DNA of 5,986 nucleotides from Clostridia bacterium (GCA_030535815.1 JAUNRD010000060.1:2584-8569), one strand, 5' to 3'; positions 1 to 5,986 are shown, counted from the stretch's first letter. Made by a program: numbers and translations. The notes: a model not told the origin generated them from the letters alone.

Positions 1-245
1 GCAGCCTTCTTACCAACTTCGGGATCAGAACCTGCGCCCTGGCCCTTTGTTACTTTATCGCCTATCTGAAGAGTTCTGTCAGCCTTTGAGCAAGCCAAAG
101 CCTGAGCATCTGTGTTAACAGCTATAAATTCAACGTGCTTAACACCTGCTTCTACCATTCGGTTAACAGCGTTATTACCGCCGCCACCTACACCTATTAC
201 TTTTATAACCTGTGTTTCTTCCATACCAATTCTATCCTCCGGCAT
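1..245 (-). CDS. ftsZ: Cell division GTPase FtsZ, N-terminal fragment (cut by left window edge)
   Basis: FtsZ is the tubulin-like GTPase that polymerises at mid-cell into the ring that recruits the divisome. Only the first 81 codons are present. The fragment contains the opening strand and nucleotide-binding T1 loop (IKVIGVGGGGNNAVNRM, residues 14-30), the conserved EFIAVNTDAQAL segment (39-50), and the start of the T3 region (GAGSDPEVGKK, 70-80). This match to FtsZ is close to unmistakable. The start is the ATG at 245-243, with a strong AAGGAGG at 260-254. A second in-frame ATG at 224-222 (residue 8) has its own GGAGG at 240-236 and would give MEETQVIKVIGV, so the true start is not settled. 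The gene lies 93 bases after ftsQ, behind a good promoter. The GTPase T4 signature, catalytic T7 loop and C-terminal peptide lie outside the window. Confidence 0.97.
   Translation of the reverse strand, partial: MPEDRIGMEETQVIKVIGVGGGGNNAVNRMVEAGVKHVEFIAVNTDAQALACSKADRTLQIGDKVTKGQGAGSDPEVGKKA
236..240 (-). promoter_or_regulatory. Possible second ribosome binding site, for the internal ftsZ ATG
   Basis: GGAGG lies 11 bases before the in-frame ATG at 224-222. The spacing is a little long but usable. If used, it gives a protein seven residues shorter. Within the longer reading it simply encodes part of residues 2-4, so it may be coincidental. Confidence 0.4.
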
Positions 246-252
246 AATTGTT

Positions 253-260
253 GCCTCCTT
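253..260 (-). promoter_or_regulatory. Ribosome binding site of ftsZ, upstream start
   Basis: AAGGAGGC lies 7 bases before the ATG at 245. It is a near-perfect match to the anti-Shine-Dalgarno sequence at ordinary spacing, and it supports translation from the first of two in-frame ATGs. Confidence 0.85.
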
Positions 261-280
261 ATCCAATTTTACTATTCTAT

Positions 281-307
281 ATTATACTATTTTTTGCAAT
301 TTGTCAA
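281..307 (-). promoter_or_regulatory. Sigma-A type promoter for ftsZ
   Basis: A perfect TTGACA (307-302) is followed after 15 bases by a perfect TATAAT (286-281). Shifting the -10 to TAATAT (284-279) gives the ideal 17-base spacing with a weaker hexamer. The surroundings are very AT-rich. Transcription would start near 270-275, leaving a short leader of roughly 25-30 bases that carries the ftsZ ribosome binding site. A promoter here lets ftsZ be expressed above, or independently of, the upstream wall-synthesis genes, as is common for ftsZ. This is inferred from sequence only. Confidence 0.7.
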
Positions 308-338
308 TGACTAAAGTGAAACTTTTTCTTGTTTATTC

Positions 339-1400
339 TTAAATTTCTTCAGGATTCTGTCCGTCAGGTTCGTTTTCCGGTGCCACAACCTCAATCTGAG
401 CGTCCCCGGCTTCAGGAACGGCGATTTCTTCTCCGGCTCCGGGGGCCTCTGTCTCCGTAACAGATTCAGTTTCTTCCGTATTTCCCGTTGCTTCCTCCCC
501 ACTTAAAGTAGTTTCTCCGGTGCCCTCCGGCACCTCTATTTCCTCCGGTACGGGGGTATGTTCATAGTCTCCGGTTCTGTAGGATACCCCTGCTTCCAGA
601 TTGGTAGCATCTATTATACCGCTTATTCCATGCGGCAAAGTATCAACAACTTCTTTTATATAAGCCATTTTGTATGATAATTCGTCGTCATCACCAAGTT
701 TTCCTACCTTTACAATAAGGCTGTCGCCTACAGTAAATACAATATTGTCAACATCCGATATATCCACTTTTGTCACATCGAGAAATCCGTAATCAGAAAT
801 ACACAAAAAGCACCGTTTCATTGTTTCTGTAGCAATTTCATCAGAGAGTTCAATGTATCCTCCTGTTTCAAAAACCCCTGTCTTGCAACCTGATACCTTT
901 ATAAGTTTCTCTGTTTCCTCTGCAGCTTGAGCTATTTTAATTGATTTTCCGTATTTATCACATATTACCGTTCTTGTCTCTAACTCAACTGCGGCGTATT
1001 CATACTCTTCCTCTACTGTTATAATCACATCCGAAGGAAATTTCTTTTCTATATCCACCTTACTTATATACGGCAATGCCAGGATCAGTTCTTCATAATA
1101 TGAACTTTTGTGGCTTAGTATATTCTGCCCGACTTCTATGCCTGATGCACCAATAATATCTTCATCTGATACCAGCACATTCCCTTCAACAGATATTGTT
1201 TCAATGTTGAAAAGAGGTGTTTTTATTACTATAAGAGCCATACAAAGCAGGATAAGTAATATCAGGAGAAAACTGAAAAATCCTCTTTTACGTCTCTTTC
1301 TTCTGCGTTTTACGTTTGCCTGACCTTTATTTTCTGTACTTGATTTCCTTTTTCCGGCAGAAGAAGAACTTCTTCTTTTTCCGCTTTCCGCTTCCGGCAT
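339..1400 (-). CDS. ftsQ: Cell division protein FtsQ/DivIB with long acidic C-terminal tail
   Basis: This is a bitopic divisome protein that, with FtsL and DivIC/FtsB, links the early ring to the septal synthase. The product is 353 residues. Residues 1-39 form a cytoplasmic tail with 16 Lys/Arg, ending in KRRRKRRKR. One membrane helix follows (about 41-60). A POTRA domain spans about 63-130, opening FNIETISVEGN and closing FPSDVIITVEEEY. A beta domain runs to about 276, with the typical GKSIKI and VDISDVDNI stretches. The last 73 residues are low complexity, with 20 Glu, two Asp and no Lys or Arg. The ATG at 1400 is chosen because AAAGGAAG sits 7 bases upstream. A TTG at 1430 would extend the frame ten codons into murA and has poorer support. 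The gene starts 4 bases after the murA stop, so translational coupling is likely. The symbol divIB applies equally well. Confidence 0.93.
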   Translation of the reverse strand: MPEAESGKRRSSSSAGKRKSSTENKGQANVKRRRKRRKRGFFSFLLILLILLCMALIVIKTPLFNIETISVEGNVLVSDEDIIGASGIEVGQNILSHKSSYYEELILALPYISKVDIEKKFPSDVIITVEEEYEYAAVELETRTVICDKYGKSIKIAQAAEETEKLIKVSGCKTGVFETGGYIELSDEIATETMKRCFLCISDYGFLDVTKVDISDVDNIVFTVGDSLIVKVGKLGDDDELSYKMAYIKEVVDTLPHGISGIIDATNLEAGVSYRTGDYEHTPVPEEIEVPEGTGETTLSGEEATGNTEETESVTETEAPGAGEEIAVPEAGDAQIEVVAPENEPDGQNPEEI

Positions 1401-1404
1401 CTCA

Positions 1405-2655
1405 TCACTTCCTTTGTATATCTGCTCCAAGCAGCCTTAAATTCTCCTCAAATTTCTCATAACCACGGTCTATGTAGCAAAGATTATCAACCACACTTTC
1501 CCCCTCAGCCGCCAGCGCAGCGATGGTAAGTGCAGCTCCTCCTCGCAAGTCATTTGCACTGACAGTTGCACCGGAAAGCTTTTTTCTCCCTCTGATAACC
1601 GCTACATTACCGTCAGTAACAATATCCGCACCCATTCTTACAAGTCCGTCCACATGGCGGAATCTGTCCTTAAAAATATTCTCCGTAACCACAGATGTAC
1701 CGTCAGAAAGCGTCATCAGACTCATAAATACAGATTGCATATCTGTCGGAAATCCGGGATAGGGCTGGGTCCTTATATGTTTCACTGCCTTTATCCTTTT
1801 TTTCCCATCTAACCTAAGAGTATCATTTTTTATAGTTATATCAGCGCCGCACTCCTTAAGCGCAGACAAAAACGCCCACATATGTTCCGGACACACATTG
1901 TCAAGTTCTGCTTTTCCTCTTGTCATAAGCACAGCACACGCAAATGTTGCTGCCTCTATTCTGTCAGGAATTATACAGTGTTCCGTTCTTTTCCCTTCGT
2001 CAGAGCCTTCTATGTATACAGTGTCGCTTCCGGCTCCGCTTACCATAAAGCCTGCCTTTTTAAGGTATTCCTGCAAATCAACTATTTCAGGTTCTCTGGC
2101 TGCATTGGTTATTTTGGTAACCCCTTTTGCTCCGGTGGCAGCAAGCATTATATTTTCGGTAGCCCCTACGCTGGGAAAATCCAGATGCACATCTGCGCTT
2201 TTCATATTTCTTCCGTCACAACTGATGATACCGCCTCTGTCTTCGATTTCTATTCCCATTTCCTTAAATGCCTTAAGATGTAAATCTATCGGTCGCGGCC
2301 CTATTTCGCAACCTCCCGGAAGCGTTACCTTTCCGCTTTTACACCTTGCGATAAGCGCTCCCAGAAATATTACCGACGAGCGCATTTTAAGCATAAGCTC
2401 TCCGGGAACCTCATCGGTTACAAGGTTTCCTGAATTTATTACCGCCGTACCACCTTCAATAACAGCATCGCAACCCAGAAACTTTAATATTTCCATTGAT
2501 TCAGAAACATCGCTGAGCATGGGACAGTTGTGGATAATGCTTTCTCTCCCGCTGACAACCGATGCCGCCAGAACAGGCAATACCGCATTTTTAGCTCCGT
2601 GTATCTTTACTTTTCCGTTTAAAGGATTGTTTCCGTTTACTATGTATTTGCTCAA
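1405..2655 (-). CDS. murA: UDP-N-acetylglucosamine 1-carboxyvinyltransferase MurA
   Basis: MurA transfers enolpyruvate from phosphoenolpyruvate to UDP-GlcNAc in the cytoplasm, the first committed step of peptidoglycan synthesis and the fosfomycin target. The product is 416 residues, close to the usual length. Visible landmarks are GAKNAVLPVLAAS with Lys22, MRSS with Arg92, the active-site loop LPGGCEIGPRPIDLH with Cys116, TQPYPGFPTDMQ with catalytic Asp305, and DRGYEKFEENLRLLGA with Arg397 near the C terminus. Cys116 implies a fosfomycin-sensitive type enzyme rather than the Cys-to-Asp resistant form. The start is taken as the TTG at 2655-2653, giving MSKYIVNGNNPLNG, which matches family N termini, with AGGGGG 9 bases upstream. 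A TTG at 2688 would add 11 atypical residues. The gene sits between murG and ftsQ, where Bacillus subtilis carries murB. Many Firmicutes have a second murA elsewhere. Confidence 0.96.
   Translation of the reverse strand: MSKYIVNGNNPLNGKVKIHGAKNAVLPVLAASVVSGRESIIHNCPMLSDVSESMEILKFLGCDAVIEGGTAVINSGNLVTDEVPGELMLKMRSSVIFLGALIARCKSGKVTLPGGCEIGPRPIDLHLKAFKEMGIEIEDRGGIISCDGRNMKSADVHLDFPSVGATENIMLAATGAKGVTKITNAAREPEIVDLQEYLKKAGFMVSGAGSDTVYIEGSDEGKRTEHCIIPDRIEAATFACAVLMTRGKAELDNVCPEHMWAFLSALKECGADITIKNDTLRLDGKKRIKAVKHIRTQPYPGFPTDMQSVFMSLMTLSDGTSVVTENIFKDRFRHVDGLVRMGADIVTDGNVAVIRGRKKLSGATVSANDLRGGAALTIAALAAEGESVVDNLCYIDRGYEKFEENLRLLGADIQRK
1408..1415 (-). promoter_or_regulatory. Ribosome binding site of ftsQ, inside the end of murA
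   Basis: AAAGGAAG lies within the last codons of murA (Gln-Arg-Lys) and ends 7 bases before the ATG at 1400. It decides the ftsQ start in favour of 1400 over the upstream TTG at 1430. A ribosome finishing murA would pass straight over it, which suits coupled translation. Confidence 0.75.
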
Positions 2656-2664
2656 AGTCAATCG

Positions 2665-2670
2665 CCCCCT
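2665..2670 (-). promoter_or_regulatory. Ribosome binding site of murA (decides a TTG start)
   Basis: AGGGGG ends 9 bases before the TTG at 2655. Another TTG at 2661-2659 is only 3 bases away, too close. The site therefore favours 2655, in agreement with the family N terminus. It is partly enclosed in a predicted hairpin (2667-2692). Confidence 0.6.
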
Positions 2671-2692
2671 ATGCAATATTTTATGCAAAGGG
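2667..2692 (-). repeat. Hairpin in the murG-murA leader overlapping the murA ribosome binding site
   Basis: Read on the transcript strand, CCCTTTGCA (2692-2684) pairs with TGCATAGGG (2675-2667) across an 8-base AT-rich loop. There are eight Watson-Crick pairs and one internal T-T mismatch (2688 with 2671). The 3' arm contains the first four bases of the AGGGGG ribosome binding site. The same stretch holds a 7-base direct repeat, TTGCATA, at 2688-2682 and 2676-2670. There is no T tract after it, so it is not a standard terminator. A regulatory role is inference. Confidence 0.4.
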
Positions 2693-2703
2693 ATGGCATA
2701 TTG

Positions 2704-3804
2704 TTAATTTTCCAATAGGCTTTTTACCGCAGTATATATTTTATCTGTTGCATCATATATCGCTACGGTTTTTGCATTCTTGCTCATGTCGGCAAGCAGT
2801 TCCTGATTGTTTATAAGTGCAAGAATTTCCGCATTAAGCTTAAGTCCTGTAAGTTCATCATCATGAATAAGCACAGCCGCACCGCGGTCAGATAAGTATC
2901 TGGCATTGTATTCCTGATGGTTATGCGCCACATTCGGGCTGGGAACAACTATTGAAGGCTTACCTGTTGCAGCAAGCTCACTCACAGTAATGGCACCGGT
3001 TCTGCATATAATAATATCAGCCGCCGCAAAAGCCACATCGGTATTGAATATGTAGGGCTGTATTGTTATATTTGCCGGAATTTCTGACAGGGTTTTCTTT
3101 ATTTCACTCATTACCTCATCATAATTCCTCTCACCGGTTGATGCAATTATATTGTAATCCTCTGCCATATTTTTGGATACTATTTCCACCAAAGCGTTAT
3201 TGATGCTTCGTGCACCAAGGCTTCCGCCCATAAAAAGAACTGTGGGCTTTTCATCAAGATTAAACTTTATCCTTGCCTCATAACGCGTTACTTTAAGAAG
3301 GTCGGCTCTGACAGGATTTCCGGTAAGCACTATTTTTTTATGCTTCTTAAGGTAATTTTTCGTGGTGTCAAAGCTCGTTGCCACTATATCAACCTTGTCA
3401 GCAAGCATTTTTACTGTCATTCCGGGAATTACATTCTGCTCATGAATCAGCGTGGGGATTTTCATTTTTACCGCCGCCTGAAGAAGCGGGCCGCACACAT
3501 ATCCGCCGGTGCCTATAACCACATCGGGTTTGAATTCACTGAGTATTTTTTTACTGTCTCCAATTGCCTTTACGGCTTTATACGCAATATAAATGTTCTG
3601 CGGAGACAGTTTTCTTTTGAATCCGTAAACATCTATATATTTTATTTCGATATCCTGTGCAGGAACAAGCTTTTTTTCCAGTCCGTGTTCTGTTCCCACA
3701 TATAAAATTTCCGAATCCGGTTCTATTTCTTTTATATATTTCGCAATCGCAATTGCCGGATTTATGTGTCCGCCTGTTCCGCCTCCTGATACTATTACTC
3801 TCAT
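2704..3804 (-). CDS. murG: Lipid II synthase MurG (UDP-GlcNAc transferase)
   Basis: MurG is a peripheral enzyme on the inner face of the membrane. It adds GlcNAc from UDP-GlcNAc to lipid I, giving lipid II. The product is 366 residues, a normal length for this GT-B family 28 glycosyltransferase. The N-terminal domain carries the glycine-rich loop SGGGTGGHINPA (6-17) with the conserved His13, a second Gly-rich turn GTGGYVCGP (98-106), and IHEQNVIPG (120-128). The C-terminal UDP-GlcNAc domain carries TGNPVR (161-166), MGGSLGA (192-198), the donor-binding TVSELAATGKP with Glu276, and AHNHQEYNAR (293-302). The ATG at 3804 has GGAG at 3815-3812, 7 bases upstream. The gene starts 15 bases after the ftsW stop and ends 48 bases before the preferred murA start. 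Confidence 0.97.
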   Translation of the reverse strand: MRVIVSGGGTGGHINPAIAIAKYIKEIEPDSEILYVGTEHGLEKKLVPAQDIEIKYIDVYGFKRKLSPQNIYIAYKAVKAIGDSKKILSEFKPDVVIGTGGYVCGPLLQAAVKMKIPTLIHEQNVIPGMTVKMLADKVDIVATSFDTTKNYLKKHKKIVLTGNPVRADLLKVTRYEARIKFNLDEKPTVLFMGGSLGARSINNALVEIVSKNMAEDYNIIASTGERNYDEVMSEIKKTLSEIPANITIQPYIFNTDVAFAAADIIICRTGAITVSELAATGKPSIVVPSPNVAHNHQEYNARYLSDRGAAVLIHDDELTGLKLNAEILALINNQELLADMSKNAKTVAIYDATDKIYTAVKSLLEN

Positions 3805-3808
3805 AAAA

Positions 3809-3815
3809 CCTCTCC
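3809..3815 (-). promoter_or_regulatory. Ribosome binding site of murG
   Basis: GGAGAGG fills most of the 15-base gap between ftsW and murG and lies 4-7 bases before the ATG, depending on which GGAG/GAGG register pairs. Confidence 0.7.
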
Positions 3816-3819
3816 GTTC

Positions 3820-5001
3820 TTATTTTACTTTATGAATAACACTTGCTCCCTTTTTCTGATATCTCGAAATATTAAGAACTATTCCCGTTGCTATAAGCAT
3901 AAACAGAAGTGAAGTTCCTCCTGAGCTGAAGAAAGGAAGCTGCATACCTGTTGAAGGTATAAGATTTGTTACTACAGCTATATTTATAACCATCTGCATG
4001 CCTATCATTACAGAAACCCCGAAAGCAATAAGGCTTCCGAACATTTCTCTGGCATTTATTGATATTTTGACTCCTCTCCAGACAAAAAGCCCGAACATAA
4101 CTATTACCGCAATTCCGCCGATTATTCCCATTTCTTCGCAGATTATTGCAAATATATAGTCGTTTGACGCCTCGGGAAGCCAGTTATATTTCTGTCTTGA
4201 CTGTCCGAATCCCACTCCGAAAAGTCCCCCTGAGCATATTGCATAAAGAGACTGAAGTATCTGCCATCCGTTTCCCAGAGGGTCCGCCTCCGGATTTCTG
4301 TAACCTAAAATTCGCTGCATTCTGTACGGTTCAAGTACAGCTAACGCCACGCCTGCAAGAACTACACCTCCGCCTATTCCGATTATATGGCTTTTAGGCA
4401 TTCCATGGGCAAAAAGCATTATAAATCCGATAAGGCATATAATTATGGCACCGGATAAATGTCTTTGACATACAGCTCCTACAGCAGGAATTATAATTAT
4501 TATTTCCGCTCTGAAGTTATATATCAGACGCTGCAGCAGATTCATCCTTTTAACGTTTCTCTTTTTCTCGCTGCTGAGCACATCCGCAAGATATAATATG
4601 AGCGCTATTTTCATTATTTCAGACGGCTGAATGGATATGGGACCTATGTATATCCAACGTGTTGCACCAAGGCTTTTCCTACCGATAATCGGCGTAAGAT
4701 ACATCAGAACAACGCATGCCATGTAAAACAGCTTTACATATTTTCTGAACACCATATAGTCGGGCGCGTTGGCAACGATAAGCATAACCGCAAAGCTGAC
4801 CACAGCCACAATACAATTTTTGATAATGCCGGAATACGGGCTCGCCGAGCCGATGGAATCAGGGGTACTGGCACTTATCAGCATCAGAAGACCGGCACAA
4901 ACCAGAGCGCAAAGCAAGATAAGATAAACTCCATCGAGTTCTCCCTTTTTTCTTATTCTGCTATTAACTTTTTCCTGTGTGATCTCCCCTGCCTTAGCCA
5001 T
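3820..5001 (-). CDS. ftsW: Septal peptidoglycan glycosyltransferase FtsW (SEDS family; possibly SpoVE-like)
   Basis: SEDS proteins are polytopic membrane enzymes that polymerise lipid II into glycan, partnered with a class B penicillin-binding protein. The product is 393 residues with about ten hydrophobic segments. Family landmarks are GATRWIYIG (112-120), QPSE (125-128), the extracytoplasmic NWLPEASNDYIFAI (273-286) with the putative catalytic Asp281, and the C-terminal TGMQLPFFSSGGTS block (351-364). The usual Q/E-P-D-L-G-T-A motif reads QRHLSGA here (179-185). The ATG at 5001 is preferred because GGAGG lies 8 bases upstream. A TTG at 5016 would overlap that site and add five residues. The position between mraY and murG marks it as the dcw copy. 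In spore-formers this slot is held by SpoVE, which sequence alone cannot separate from a vegetative FtsW. RodA is less likely given the context. Confidence 0.93.
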   Translation of the reverse strand: MAKAGEITQEKVNSRIRKKGELDGVYLILLCALVCAGLLMLISASTPDSIGSASPYSGIIKNCIVAVVSFAVMLIVANAPDYMVFRKYVKLFYMACVVLMYLTPIIGRKSLGATRWIYIGPISIQPSEIMKIALILYLADVLSSEKKRNVKRMNLLQRLIYNFRAEIIIIIPAVGAVCQRHLSGAIIICLIGFIMLFAHGMPKSHIIGIGGGVVLAGVALAVLEPYRMQRILGYRNPEADPLGNGWQILQSLYAICSGGLFGVGFGQSRQKYNWLPEASNDYIFAIICEEMGIIGGIAVIVMFGLFVWRGVKISINAREMFGSLIAFGVSVMIGMQMVINIAVVTNLIPSTGMQLPFFSSGGTSLLFMLIATGIVLNISRYQKKGASVIHKVK

Positions 5002-5009
5002 CAAACTAT

Positions 5010-5014
5010 CCTCC
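5010..5014 (-). promoter_or_regulatory. Ribosome binding site of ftsW (decides the start)
   Basis: GGAGG lies in the 16-base gap after the mraY stop, 8 bases before the ATG at 5001. It favours that ATG over the upstream TTG at 5016, whose codon directly abuts the site. Confidence 0.8.
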
Positions 5015-5017
5015 AAA

Positions 5018-5986
5018 CTATATGCACATTTTCACATACAATGCGCTCAATATTCCCATTATTATGGTAATCAACGATGCTACCACCACAATTCTCACTT
5101 CTGACCAGCCTTTTTTCTCAAAGTGATGATGTATGGGGGTCATAAGGAAAATTCTCTTTCCGTGTGTGATTTTGAAATATGTAACCTGCATTATTACCGA
5201 AAGCGTTTCTATAAAGAAAACTATACCTGCCGTTATAACCGTAAACTGAAGTCCGAGTGCGCAAGCTACGGCACCGATCAGTCCGCCAAGGAATAAAGAA
5301 CCGGTATCTCCCATAAATACTTTCGCAGGATGACGGTTATAGAATAAAAATCCTGCCACGCCTCCCATAACGGCTGCAATCACTATTCCAACTGCATTCA
5401 TTTCCATATAATATGCCGCAAAGGCAAAATATCCCATACAGAAAAATGTTGTGCTGCCTGCAAGAGCATCCACTCCGTCCGTCAGGTTTACCGCATTATT
5501 TGTTGCAAGCAAAACCAGAATGTTAAACGGAATTATAAAATACGACCAGTCGCATACTTTATTGAAAAACAGCACCTCTCCGCCTTTTAAGAAGTAAATA
5601 GCCAAAGAAAATGCCGCACTTACCATAATCTGTGCCAGAAACTTCTGCTTTGCGGTAAGTCCCAGATTTCTCTTTTTGATAACCTTTATATAGTCATCCG
5701 AAAAGCCTATTATACCGAAAAATACAGCGCACAAAAGCACTGCTATAGCCGTAAGATCAGCCATTTGTGAGAGCAGCAATATGATTACTGCCGCAGGAAC
5801 AAGCCCCGCAAAGAATATAAATCCTCCCATCGTGGGTGTTCCGCTTTTCTTTTTGTGCCAAGATGGTCCTTCTTCTCTTATTTCCTGTCCGAAGCTTGCT
5901 TCTTTCAGTTTTTTTATGATAATAATTCCGCAAATAAGAGAAATCAGCATTGCGATAACAAACGAAAATATTCCCCAAATACAACC
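5018..5986 (-). CDS. mraY: Phospho-N-acetylmuramoyl-pentapeptide transferase MraY, missing its first few residues
   Basis: MraY is an integral membrane enzyme that transfers phospho-MurNAc-pentapeptide from the UDP precursor to undecaprenyl phosphate, giving lipid I. The frame is open to the right edge, giving 322 residues, close to the usual total of about 320-330, so only a few residues are likely missing. An ATG at 5950 is rejected as the start because it would halve the first membrane helix and has no ribosome binding site. In fragment numbering the landmarks are FGQEIREEGP (32-41), KKSGTPTMGG (46-55), the Asp pair in FSDDYIK (97-98), NAVNLTDGVDALAG (164-177), FMGDTGS (224-230) and the HHHFEKKGW loop (286-294). 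These include the Mg-binding and catalytic residues of the family. About ten hydrophobic helices are visible. The stop lies 16 bases before ftsW, with no murD between. Confidence 0.96.
   Translation of the reverse strand, partial: GCIWGIFSFVIAMLISLICGIIIIKKLKEASFGQEIREEGPSWHKKKSGTPTMGGFIFFAGLVPAAVIILLLSQMADLTAIAVLLCAVFFGIIGFSDDYIKVIKKRNLGLTAKQKFLAQIMVSAAFSLAIYFLKGGEVLFFNKVCDWSYFIIPFNILVLLATNNAVNLTDGVDALAGSTTFFCMGYFAFAAYYMEMNAVGIVIAAVMGGVAGFLFYNRHPAKVFMGDTGSLFLGGLIGAVACALGLQFTVITAGIVFFIETLSVIMQVTYFKITHGKRIFLMTPIHHHFEKKGWSEVRIVVVASLITIIMGILSALYVKMCI

Noticed and set aside
294..307. Dyad-like TTGACAAATTGCAA overlapping the ftsZ -35 as an operator
   Set aside because: The inner CAA/TTG and outer TTG/CAA arms do not share a centre, so it is not a true palindrome and could arise by chance in AT-rich DNA.
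314..326. Small inverted repeat AAAGT-TTC-ACTTT just after ftsQ as a terminator
   Set aside because: The stem has only five AT-rich pairs with a 3-base loop and no following T tract, so it is too weak for an intrinsic terminator.
112..342. A 76-codon plus-strand frame across the ftsZ start and the ftsQ-ftsZ gap
   Set aside because: It is antisense to the conserved FtsZ N terminus and to the ftsZ promoter, and its translation looks like reverse-strand noise.
311..502. A 63-codon basic open frame on the minus strand overlapping the ftsQ 3' end
   Set aside because: It is an out-of-frame reading of the purine-rich codons that encode the acidic FtsQ tail. GAA/GGA-rich DNA gives Lys/Arg-rich products in another frame. 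It has only a GTG start and no supporting domain.
747..752. Internal TTGACA hexamers on the minus strand (also at 1899-1904 and within murG near 3366)
   Set aside because: None is followed by a credible -10 element at 15-19 bases, and all lie inside coding sequence.
1403..1405. ATG overlapping the murA stop (TGATG) as a gene start
   Set aside because: It is out of frame with ftsQ. The ATG at 1400 is in frame and has better ribosome binding site spacing.
1898..2707. A 269-codon plus-strand open frame antisense to murA
   Set aside because: It lies opposite an unmistakable murA, its translation resembles no family I know, and it has no clear ribosome binding site. It is most simply a mirror of murA codon bias. 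Other plus-strand frames (for example 1882-2283 and 3340-3705) are rejected for the same reason.
5948..5950. ATG at 5950 as the mraY start
   Set aside because: The frame is open for 12 more hydrophobic codons to the window edge, there is no ribosome binding site, and starting there would truncate the first membrane helix that MraY proteins have.

Overview
The window is one continuous stretch of a division and cell wall (dcw) cluster. Every gene reads on the minus strand, so transcription runs from the right end to the left end. In transcription order it holds mraY (5' end just beyond the right edge), ftsW (or spoVE-like), murG, murA, ftsQ/divIB, and the first 81 codons of ftsZ, cut by the left edge. 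There is no RNA gene, mobile element, CRISPR array or gene-free stretch over 300 bases. The largest non-coding gap is the 93 bases between ftsQ and ftsZ.

The likely source is a low-to-moderate GC Firmicute of the class Clostridia. The reasons are AGGAGG-type ribosome binding sites before nearly every gene, a DivIB-style FtsQ with a highly basic cytoplasmic tail, an FtsW of the TG-x-x-LPFFSSGGTS type, and murA rather than murB between murG and ftsQ. This assignment is inferred from gene order and protein style, not from a search.

The genes form a working set. MraY makes lipid I, MurG turns it into lipid II, and FtsW polymerises lipid II into septal glycan. MurA makes the first committed precursor of the pathway. 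FtsQ/DivIB helps hold the divisome together, and FtsZ forms the ring. Gaps from mraY to ftsQ are small (16, 15, 48 and 4 bases), consistent with one polycistronic mRNA. ftsZ has its own strong sigma-A-like promoter in the ftsQ-ftsZ gap.

Several starts differ from the longest open frame. ftsW starts best at 5001, murA at a TTG at 2655, ftsQ at 1400 and ftsZ at 245 (or 224). I found no evidence of a new biological system. The points worth a second look are a hairpin that would mask the murA ribosome binding site ahead of its TTG start, the tandem ftsZ starts, the private ftsZ promoter, the long acidic tail of FtsQ, a changed motif in FtsW, and the absence of murD between mraY and ftsW.
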